A stretch of DNA of 29,952 nucleotides from Schoenoplectus triqueter (lineage: Eukaryota; Streptophyta; Magnoliopsida; Poales; Cyperaceae). Positions 21,271-29,952 of this stretch are shown piece after piece. Both the position numbers and the translations under genes were made by a program. The notes under the pieces are model-generated. The model saw only the letters and a list, made by a program, of their open reading frames with translations. It did not search any database and had not been told where the DNA came from. The stretch spans positions 1-29,952 of the forward strand of contig CAXKVV010000882.1 in the NCBI GenBank assembly GCA_964058805.1, written 5' to 3'. Each line of letters starts with the position of its first letter. Within the stretch, counting starts at the first letter, position 1.

Positions 21271-21990
21271 AGTTCCTAGAGCTTCTTTATTTATCTTTAT
21301 TCATGAATAAAGGAGAGCAAGAAATTATGTAATCTTCTCATAATGTTTACATTCAGCTTAATGCATATAAAAATAGTGTAACAAGCAATAAAGTTTTATG
21401 TTAAGTTGGAACTAATATAGCCAGCTAAAACTCATGCCCTTTCAATTCCTTCATTTATTTCATTAAGCATGATTAAAATACAAGGCATTGCAAGTAATTG
21501 AATGCATCCAATATAATAACATAAAGTTTAATGCATATAAAAATAGTGTAACAAGCAAAAAAAATATCTTAAGTTGGAAGTAGTATAGTAAGTTAACACT
21601 CATGCCCTTTCAATTCCTTAATTTATTTCATTAAGCAGGACTAAACTACAAGGTATTACAACTAATTGAGTGCTCCAATATAATAATAAATAGCCAAAAT
21701 GGTGATTTGCGATGCAAGAACAAGGCATTAATTATTTGTAAGTATCCTGATCATATATTTGATAAAAGATAAAAATAGCTATTGGCAAATAGATATAGAT
21801 ATATATAAAAATAAATTACATTAAAAAATACAAAAGAAAACAATCACCTTGGAAGTTTCAGATAGCAGCTAGCTTGGTAGAGATCGTACAGCAACTGTTA
21901 CCCTTTTAAGGCCTACACCGCATGCGAATAAATGTTTCCTTGTCCCAGTACCCTGGAATCGAAATTTGCGCCAAGGATGGTATTATCATG
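21271..21990 (-). promoter_or_regulatory. 5' UTR exon and leader intron of ankyrin gene A
   Basis: A non-coding leader exon is inferred at about 21990-21848, ending CTTCCAAG before a GTGATT donor. Its acceptor is CTCTAG at 21278-21276, five bases ahead of the start codon. The same donor and acceptor positions are kept in gene B (26216 and 25847), which supports a real leader intron. The intron is about 570 bp here against about 370 bp in B, because of a local 170-bp duplication. Confidence 0.55.
21359..21698. repeat. 170-bp tandem duplication in the leader intron of gene A
   Basis: TAATGCATATAAAAATAGTG starts at 21359 and again at 21529. The following sequence (CTCATGCCCTTTCAATTCCT, ATTTATTTCATTAAGCA, TACAAGG) also repeats. 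Gene B carries a single unit near 25930-26050, so this duplication arose after the two genes separated or was lost in B. Confidence 0.88.
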
Positions 21991-22915
21991 TTTCTCCCGA
22001 AGAAGGTTAAGAATCAGAATACATTCTGATTTGACAACTGGATCAAGCTTTGGTGTTCATTCTGTTTTGCTAATTGGTGCTTCAGGATATTAAATTTCTT
22101 TTGCTTAGTTCTTACAATTGGGGTGGGGCATCGCTTGGGAGTCTGGAGGGTTGCATTGCTCTATTATACTGGCCAATCATCGGTCCTCAGCATTTGGTTC
22201 TCAGTGCAATGTCGACACCGCTGATATCTCCTCCTCAGGCCGCTTCACCGTACAGGCCATTTCACCGTACAGGCCTCTGTACGAGAACCGGGCCACCGGA
22301 CCCGATCAGTCGAACATGGTGCCTAGTGGGCTCTTTCTGTTGCTCAGGCCGCTTCCACATCGATTTAACGGCTGAGCTTGCCATTACTCCGCCACACCGG
22401 GCGATCTAAGCTCGGACCCCATTTCTCTTCACAATTTCTCCTCTCTCAATTGAACAAATCAAGAAATTCACTCAATCAGGGATCTGACCCTTTTAGGCTG
22501 CCCGCTGCCCAATAATATTACTATTAAGAATGTATACACGGAGAAAAATTTTAAGAATTTGAATGATTAGTTGGTCATCAAATTTGATCAAAATATCACA
22601 AAATCATTTAATTGGTCGCTACATTTTATTTATCTAAAATTTAATGATATCACATTCCACAGAACAAAAGTTCACAAATATTTATTTGGTATTAATTTGA
22701 CATCAATAATAGTTTCAATTATTATTTTAGTTCGGCAGCTTTTCACTTTTTGAAAAGCAACTATTTTTTTATTTGTTCTTTCCAATTGAAAAATGGTCTT
22801 TTAAAGTTGGATGAATTTTTAAACTGAAAAATGTTCTCCTTTTTTTTTGTGAAAGTGTGATTTTATTTCTTTTCTTTCATAAATGCTTCAAAAGTATCGA
22901 CTATAAGGAGCTCAA
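21991..22915. other. Upstream region of ankyrin gene A, part of the segmental duplication
   Basis: From about 22350 to 22915 this aligns with 27266-27810 upstream of gene B. Shared blocks include GCTTCCACATCGATT, ATCACAAAATCATTTAATTG and CATAAATGCTTCAAAA. Between about 22030 and 22350 lies a GC-rich, protein-like patch with no counterpart upstream of gene B. Short open frames at 22074-22409 and 22118-22375 lie in that patch, but no known domain is recognised. Confidence 0.6.
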
Positions 22916-23264
22916 ATAAGTAAAAAAAAAACACGTATTTTTTTAAATTTAAAATATACTATTAACATTACAAATGAAATGCTGATTTCCAGTTATACCC
23001 ACAACGAGATTAATGAGCAGCATAATAAATGAGAACTTTTCTTTTTTTAATAAAAACTATTTATGTATATCGCTTTGACATATGCTAGAACTACGTTTTC
23101 TTAAGCACATTAATCTTAACATGCATAACCTTCGATACAAAGTATTTAATATCATGGTCTTAGATAAACATTAAACATTTCAAATTCAGCATAACAAACT
23201 CGAGAACTATATCCGTGCATGTCACCAGTCATGTATAGTTTACACAAAAGCCGAAAATTGCATC
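22916..23264. other. Spacer between the duplicated ankyrin units
   Basis: About 350 bases of AT-rich DNA between the upstream end of unit A and the stop codon of gene B. It probably contains the 3' UTR of gene B. No other feature is seen. Confidence 0.4.
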
Positions 23265-25838
23265 CTACAAAGGAATGAACGCAATGTCGTAACCAACTAT
23301 GAGACAAACCAAAATAGGGGTACTGCACCCAATCACTATAACTACAATTGACAACCATCTTGAATCTGGATCGACTACAAGATAGACTGCTGTCATAAGT
23401 GAGACGATCATGGATAGACATGCTATAATAGTAAGCAGATGGCACCACTTCTGTTGATTCAGTTGGAAATTCACTGGGTCCCGCCAATTCCAAATGTAAA
23501 TGAACACCACAACAAGAGCGCTGCACATAGCAATTGCGTTGGATATAACAAAGGGTTTGAACACAGCCTTGTTACCATGAATGGCAATGCCAGTTGTTTG
23601 GTTGTAGCCTCCAGGCATGGTTAAGATAGCAGAAAAGGCGACAGTTGCAATCAGAGCAGCAACCACTGCATAATATTCATTAGATATCGTTTTGTTTCTT
23701 CTTTTTGAAATTGGTACAGCTGGCGGTAATAGTTGCTTCTTGCATCTTTTTGCTTCCAACTTCTTTAGCTCCCTCCAAACATACATCTAATTTTAAACAA
23801 ACAATCTCTAATTAGGAAACAGACATAGAATTTTATTTATAGCAGATGAGTTCCCAGATTGGAAGTGATAGATTTGCACTACTAACTGTTAGGGAAAATT
23901 ATGCCTGCTATCCTTCAAAATAAAAAATAAAAAAATGTAAGAAGGTATGGCAGCAATTGATATGGAAAAACCTGTTTGTTAAATAGCTAACTCATCAAAC
24001 TTGAACTTTTCTGATAGTTTGATAAAAACAAAGGCTTTTGAGTTCAAATGAAGTGAAATTCACTAGATTATTACGTCATATGGATTTCTTTCTAGTGTCT
24101 CAGTTGCACTTCGAGCAGTTTGCGCCTGCTCAATCAGACTTCGAGCAGTTTGCCCCTTCCTGTTTAACAAACAGGGGTTAACTCTTTTGTCCTTGAGAAG
24201 CAACAGAGATGATTGTATTTTTGATTGCTTAGCTGCCAGATGCAATGGTGTATTTCCATCATCGTCCTTATGGTTTATGATCTCCTCTGGATATATATGT
24301 TTCAGTAGACATTTGAGTGTGCCAGGTTTCCCATAGTTGACTGCGACATGGAGTGCATTACCACTATCAGGATATATCTGTTAAGAATAACACAATGACA
24401 TGAATATGCATTCCTCTTGCCAGATCCAAATGTGACTATGTGTATATATACAATAAGAAGTAACATAGCTTCGACTGAAACCAAAAGGAGATTTGCAGTA
24501 CATGGAAAACTTATCCCTTATGGTCCACTCTTTTCAGATTGCAAACCAAAAGTTCCAAATCGGTATTACAAAGAATATAATCCAAGAACTAATTAAATAA
24601 GCAAATTAAAACAGATTACCTGCAATGCTGCTTCTGGACAATGTTTAAGGATTGCCTCAATTGCTAATTCGGAGCCATAATGAACTGCTAAATGGAGCGG
24701 GGTTTGGCCCCAGTGGTTGTTGCGGTATGCAAGTGATGCGTCCTTCAGTATCAGCATCTCCACAATTTTAGCATTGTCCTTCTGTACTGCATAGTGGAGT
24801 GCACTGTTCCCATCACTATCCACATGCTCCACAAAGTCGCTCCTTTGGTACAGCAGTTTCTCCACTGTTTCTGGAATCATCTTAACAATCAGTGTTGTCT
24901 CAATTATCAAATAACAGTGGTAGTTTTTTTTAAAGAAAATAAATAAATAAACTCAGGCCAGCTTTTGTTCAAGTTCCAAAAATCAAATAGTATATGTATC
25001 AATGGGTGCAGCGTAGCAGCCTACATATTGGATCAGAAATTTTGTCAATTTATTGGTCAAATATTTCTCTTAAATTCAAAAATATAAAAGTTATAACTAG
25101 ACTAACCGATATCACCACCAAGCACTGCCTGGTGAAGCACCGACCCTGTACCATAAGCACCTGGCATAGTTTCCTCTTCCCTCTGTACCCATGGTTGCTT
25201 CAGTATCTTTTTTACCACCATTGTCAAGCCTTCCCGTGCAGCTATATGCAATGGAGATTCTTTCCTTTCATTGAGCATATAGCCCACATCAGGATTTGCC
25301 TCTAGCAGCATAAGGGCCACTTCATATTTACCATGTGTCACTGCTTCATGCAGCGCAGTATTACCTGTTGTCATTACCAGCATGTTGAATTTATATATTT
25401 TATATAATGGATCATATGGGTTTAAGATAAAAAAACAAATAGAGCAAGTATTTTTCGGAAAACAATGTACAGAGTTAATTTTGAAGTTGTTGTATTACCG
25501 AGCCTATTTCTTTGTGTAAGTGGACCCCCTTCTTCTGAATAAATATCAGTTGGCCATTCTATAGAATAATTTATCAGCACAACCATAACTTCATTTTTAC
25601 CAAATTTTGAAGCAATGTGCATAGGTGTATTTCCGTCTATGTTCTTTTCAAGAATAATCGTCTCGCATTCATTGAGGATTCTTTCAGCAATTTGGTGGCG
25701 ACCGAGGCGAGCTGCAATGTGTAATGCTGTGTTCCGTTGAGGGGTTGTAGAGAGAAGGATTTTTGGCTCAGCTGTCAGAATATGCGTTAGCAGTTCCAGA
25801 TTGCCTTGTGTTACTGCCTTGTACAGTACTGGATCCAT
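23265..25838 (-). CDS. Ankyrin repeat / PGG-domain membrane protein (ACD6-like), copy B, five exons
   Basis: Minus-strand exons: 25838-25499, 25364-25107, 24870-24620, 24377-24075, 23786-23265. All junctions are GT-AG and in phase, giving about 557 residues. Exons 1-3 have exactly the same lengths as in copy A (340, 258 and 251 nt). Exon 4 is 30 nt longer through an in-frame tandem duplication (QTARS-containing unit), and exon 5 is 24 nt shorter before the PGG core. About ten ankyrin motifs precede the PGG domain, whose VVAALIATVAFSAILTMPGG core sits near residues 425-444, followed by further membrane segments. Role as for copy A: a probable plasma-membrane or ER protein of the ACD6/ITN1 group linked to defence or stress; the exact function is unknown. 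Introns are compact and reading frames intact, so both copies look functional. Confidence 0.9.
24085..24164. repeat. 30-bp in-frame tandem duplication in exon 4 of ankyrin gene B
   Basis: ACTTCGAGCAGTTTGC occurs twice, at about 24109 and 24139, with a 30-bp period. It encodes two copies of a QTARS(L/A)(I/T)E-like decapeptide between the last ankyrin repeat and the PGG exon. Gene A has one copy. Length remains a multiple of three. Confidence 0.88.
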
Positions 25839-26387
25839 AATTAGTTCCTGGCGCTTCCTTATTTATCTTTGTTCATGAATAAAGGAGAGCAATAAATTAT
25901 GTACTTGTATCGTCAAGTTTACATTCAGCTTAATGCATAAAACAATAGTGTAAAAAAGCAATATAACTTTTCAATATCGTCATTTATTTCATTAAGCATG
26001 ATTAAAATACAAGGCATTGCAAGTAATTGAGTGCTTCAATATAATAACAAATAGCCAAAATGGTGACTTGTGATGAAAGAACAAGGCAAAAATTACTTGC
26101 AAGTACCTTGGTCATATATTTGATAAAAGATAAAAATAGTTATTTAATTATAGATATAGATATAAAAATAAAAATAAATTACATTATAAAAAAATATACA
26201 AATGAAAACTATCACCTGCGAAGTTCCAGATATAACTTTGTATAGAGATTATACAGCAACGCCCTTTTAAGGCCTTCACCGTATGTGAATAAATGTTTCC
26301 TTGTCCCACTCTCCTGGCATCGATTCTCCGGCCCCAGGATGGTACTATCATGTTCCTTCTCAAGAAGGTTAAGAATCACAATGTATT
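25839..26387 (-). promoter_or_regulatory. 5' UTR exon and leader intron of ankyrin gene B
   Basis: A leader exon is inferred at about 26365-26216, ending CTTCGCAG before a GTGATAG donor. The acceptor GCGCCAG ends at 25848, nine bases ahead of the start codon. The arrangement mirrors gene A. Conserved blocks include CCCTTTTAAGGCC, AATAAATGTTTCCTTGTCCCA and AAGAAGGTTAAGAATCA. The match to gene A stops abruptly near 26387, where unrelated DNA is inserted. Confidence 0.55.
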
Positions 26388-27265
26388 GTTATGATGTGTG
26401 TTGGAAGTTGTAAATTCTAAGTTCTGAAGAGCTAAGATTTTGGGAATTTGACCTTGACAATTTTTAACCCGAAAAAGCAGCAAGTAGCTCGAAATGAATC
26501 CAAGCATAATAGTCTGGGATGATCAAGACCTCAGGATGAACTTGAGGAGATGATGACAAAAACACTTATGATATTTATCAATTATCATATGTATCAGAGA
26601 TAACTAATTTAAGTCTTGAAGTGACACAAATGTGATTGACATGTAATATCATGTATCTAGATAGTCTAATTTAGATATTTATATAGGTGGTAGGTGCAAT
26701 TAATGTATCGGATAATATATATATAGAGGAGTAGAGTAGAAGTAAATAAGAGAATGTATTTATAACTCTCAGTTAAAATATAATAAATAATTTTTTGAGC
26801 ACTCTTTTTTTTAGATTTGTTAACTTATTTTATTTTCATTTAAATCAATTTGTTAGTTGTTCTTTTTTGTGTGAGTGAAATTGATGACCAGACTTCGAGA
26901 TAATATTTCGGATTCATAGAGTTCAGGATAATATTTCGGGGACGAGTCTAAAATATATTAAAATAATAAATTAGTATCAAAATTAATGGCTGGATTCAAA
27001 AATAGTTCTCTCAGTATGATAATGTCCAAGTTGACAAAATTAAACTATGACAACTGAAACATTCAAATTAGAGCTAAAAACGCAAGATGCATGAGAAATA
27101 GTTCAGGCTAGATATATTGAATGCGGAAAAATCGATGTCCCGACCATACACGAGCTGAAGCTATTGAAAGACAAAAAAAAATAGTGATAAAACGACACCT
27201 ACATCCTATATCAAAGATGATAGAAAACCGAATTTGAGCAAAAGAGTCAAATATGATACCCGGGT
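26388..27265 (+). mobile_element. Copia-type LTR retrotransposon remnant upstream of ankyrin gene B
   Basis: About 878 bp interrupts the alignment to the upstream DNA of gene A. Up to about 26970 it resembles the LTR at 6648-7230. A degenerate primer-binding-like TTAGTATCAAAATTA follows, then ATG at 26986 and a gag-like start (MAGFKNSS, then KLTKLNYDN) as in the DUF4219/UBN2 N-terminus of plant copia Gag. The frame meets a stop just after NYDN, where the family usually has Trp, and is frameshifted beyond, so it is dead. The rest of gag, pol and the second LTR are absent. Confidence 0.7.
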
Positions 27266-27810
27266 TGCTTCCACATCGATTCAACGGCTGAGATCGCCTT
27301 CACTCCGCCACACCAAGCCATCTCAGCTTGGACCTCATTTCTCACAACTCAATCTATTAAACAAATCAAGAAATTCCCTCAATCAGAATCAGGGGTCTGA
27401 CCCATTTCAGCTGCCGGCTGATCAGTAATATTACGTTTGTATATACTGAGGAAAAGTGTAAAGAATTTAAATGATAAATTGTGCGTCAAATTTGATCAAA
27501 AGATCACAAAATCATTTAATTGGTCGTTACATTTTATTTTCTAAAATTTGATGATCTCAGATTCCACAGAACATAAAGTTGACATACGTTAATTGGTGTT
27601 AATTTGACATCAACAATGGTTTCAATTATTTTTTGAGTTTACTGTTTTCTCTTCTTGAAAAGCAACTATTTATTTATTTGTTATTTCCGTTGAAAAATGG
27701 ACTTTTAGAGGGGCGAATTTTGTAGACTTTTTTTTTCTGGTGAAAGTGTGAATTTATTTCTATTCATTCATAAATGCTTCAAAACTATCGACTATAAGAA
27801 GCTTTCATAT
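27266..27810. repeat. Distal upstream part of segmental duplication unit B
   Basis: This aligns with 22350-22915 upstream of gene A: GCTTCCACATCGATT at the start and CATAAATGCTTCAAAACTATCGACTATAAG at the end, with similar order throughout. The match ends near 27810, the distal border of the duplicated unit. The short frame at 27234-27428 is not shared in frame with unit A and is not supported as a gene. Confidence 0.75.
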
Positions 27811-28897
27811 CATTATTTTTTTTTTACTCTTTACTAAATGATGAATTTTAAGAAAAAACTAATAAAATAATATGATTACAAAAAACTAATAAAATAATAA
27901 CAATATATCTTATATTAAAGATATTTTCTTCAAAAATAAGAGGTTTTGAAGCTCTATTTTGTCATTTTCTTGAAGAAAGGTAACACATGATATTCTTAAA
28001 TATGTACATAATTCGTTTTAACTTGCACAACGAATATTATACTCATTATTAAAATACAAATGCTATTTTTTCCTGCGGCACCCGTTTCATACGAGTAATC
28101 CAGCAAGATAAAGTTGAAAATTCTGGAAATTCATGAATACTTTAATCATGGACGCCAAGCATATAACGTGTTGGCTCAGAGAGACTGCAGATACGAAGAT
28201 TGTTATTTCTACGGTTCTACATAATGTTGCAAAGGTATCAGCCTATAGCCTATGTTCATAAAAAGCTATAAAGAATGACCCAGACAACTCTACAAGATTA
28301 TAATAGAATAAGTGCTTAACCTACAGTCTTAACTCAATTCACTTTCTTGTGGGAAATAGTAGAATCAGATTCTCCGAGTATATTGTCAGCTGCTCTACCT
28401 ACTAGTATCAATATACATCGCTCAAATACAACACAACAACTGCCAAACTTATATCAGGATGAGGAATTTGTCAGGTACAATCTATCCTTCATTTTAGCTA
28501 TTATGATGACCATAAGCTTACAAAACCTATCCTATTAGCTAACAACATTATAATCTCAAAGGCAAAAGATAGTAACAAAATTAGTGCCCAAATTGCAAAA
28601 TCCAATTTGAACGTAACAGATGAAATATCAATACAGCAATTTCTGGAAACTTGTAGCGTAATAGCGTTACAAAAAGAAATCGATTTTATTTCCGGTTTAT
28701 AGCCCCACTACAATTAGGATGGCAATGGACTGAATAAGTGATTAAAACATCAATTATATGGTTCGGTCCGTCTATTAAAATTATATATATATCATATCTG
28801 ATTCATACAACAGTTTGGATCGGCCGTTTGAACTTTTAAATTCGAGATACGGACGCGAAGCACAATTTTTTTTTTACTTCGCGAAGCACCATAGCAT

Positions 28898-28958
<61 letters not shown>

Positions 28959-29952
28959 AATCGGCTGAAAAATAATAAATTTATAGATTTTATTGTTTTA
29001 CTTCATCTTAATATGATCTTTTCAGTTCAAAATTATGATTTAAAAGGTATCTAGAGGTTTGAAATTTTTCGACAATTAATCTTCATAAATACAAACTTTT
29101 GAGATTAATATGTTCTATTTTTAAAAGAGCTCAAAATATAAAAATAGTAGATATATATAGTTATCATAATTTTAGAAAATTTGATTTTTATATTAATTGA
29201 ACTTTCAAGTTAAAAAAAAATATGACTAAAAATATCAAGATATATGTTAAATTACATTGTTCACATTTAAATATTTCAAAAATATTAGTATTTATATTCA
29301 AATAGTAATATCATAACTAAATGCTTAATATAATTTAAGTGATATTAATTTTATATTAAGATTGTACATGATTTTTAAAATATATTAATATATAAAATAT
29401 ATAAATATATATAATATAAATAAGAGGCTGATAATAATCTTCACGGTCTCGTCCCAAAAAAAATCCCCAAAATTGACTATACAAATAGTGTAGCGAAAAG
29501 TTAACAACATTGTAGCGAAGTTGCCTATAGTGACGTGAAAAGACACAACAACTATAATGAAAAAAAATGAAATAAAACTTCTGTCTTTATTATTAGGCAT
29601 TATATTTATAACTATTATCACATTTAGTAAACAAAATAACAGTCAACTATGCGCTTCAAACTTGATTCGACACTAATTGCATAGAAGGGCTATTTATATA
29701 AATTATATGAGTTGTTTATAGTAAATTTAATAATTATTGATAGCTTATATCAATCATCAATTTATATTTATTAATAATCTTATTTATATTATTTACGCTA
29801 GTTATTATAACTAGAATAATATTTTTTACCTAAATTACGATTTACATCTATTAAATGACTTATTTATAATTGTTATTTATTTCTTTATACTAATTGAATA
29901 TATAAATAATAGCTAATATCAATATTATTCTTAGATAACTCTAAGATGCATT
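27811..29952. other. AT-rich intergenic DNA, no gene seen
   Basis: No domain-bearing frame, RNA gene or clear transposon border was recognised. It contains a long TA microsatellite. The remainder is very AT-rich with many short TATA/ATAT runs, especially from about 29100 onward. Confidence 0.5.
28901..28955. repeat. (TA)n microsatellite
   Basis: About 55 bases of uninterrupted TA dinucleotide repeat. An ATG-started frame across it yields a poly-Tyr/Ile run that is an artefact of the repeat. Confidence 0.97.

Noticed and set aside
28815..29054. 79-residue + frame with a poly-Tyr/Ile run
   Set aside because: It is created by the TA microsatellite.
29385..29621. 78-residue hydrophobic minus frame
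   Set aside because: AT-rich chance frame dominated by Phe/Ile, with no family resemblance or supporting splice structure.

Overview
The window looks like nuclear DNA of a flowering plant. It is AT-rich, its multi-exon genes have GT-AG introns, it encodes plant-type protein families (a chloroplast GDT1/PAM71 transporter, nepenthesin-type aspartic proteases, ankyrin-PGG membrane proteins), and it is littered with short plant transposon remnants. I cannot name the species from sequence alone.

Layout. Positions 1 to about 8.6 kb are gene-free and repeat-dominated: a 354-bp tandem duplication split by a foldback element, a second copy of that element, three probable non-autonomous elements (two hAT-like, one Helitron end) and an inverted copia-type LTR fragment. 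A ten-exon GDT1-like (PAM71-type) gene follows on the + strand (8677-12871); its 1.3-kb eighth intron carries nested transposon remnants. Two single-exon aspartic protease genes lie tail to tail (14179-15456 + and 15775-17022 -). Two tandem five-exon ankyrin-PGG (ACD6-like) genes lie on the - strand (17725-21270 and 23265-25838). They belong to a direct segmental duplication of about 5 kb that includes a 5'-UTR exon, its intron and upstream DNA. The last 2.1 kb is AT-rich, without a supported gene, and has a long TA microsatellite.

Function. The PAM71-type protein is expected to move Mn2+/Ca2+ across a chloroplast membrane and appears unrelated in role to its neighbours. The aspartic proteases (CDR1/nepenthesin relatives) and the ACD6-like proteins both belong to families with members in pathogen response and salicylate-linked cell death, so 14-26 kb may be a small defence-associated cluster; this is inference from family membership. 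Exon coordinates were derived by reading splice sites and checking phase by hand. They are internally consistent but not confirmed by transcripts.
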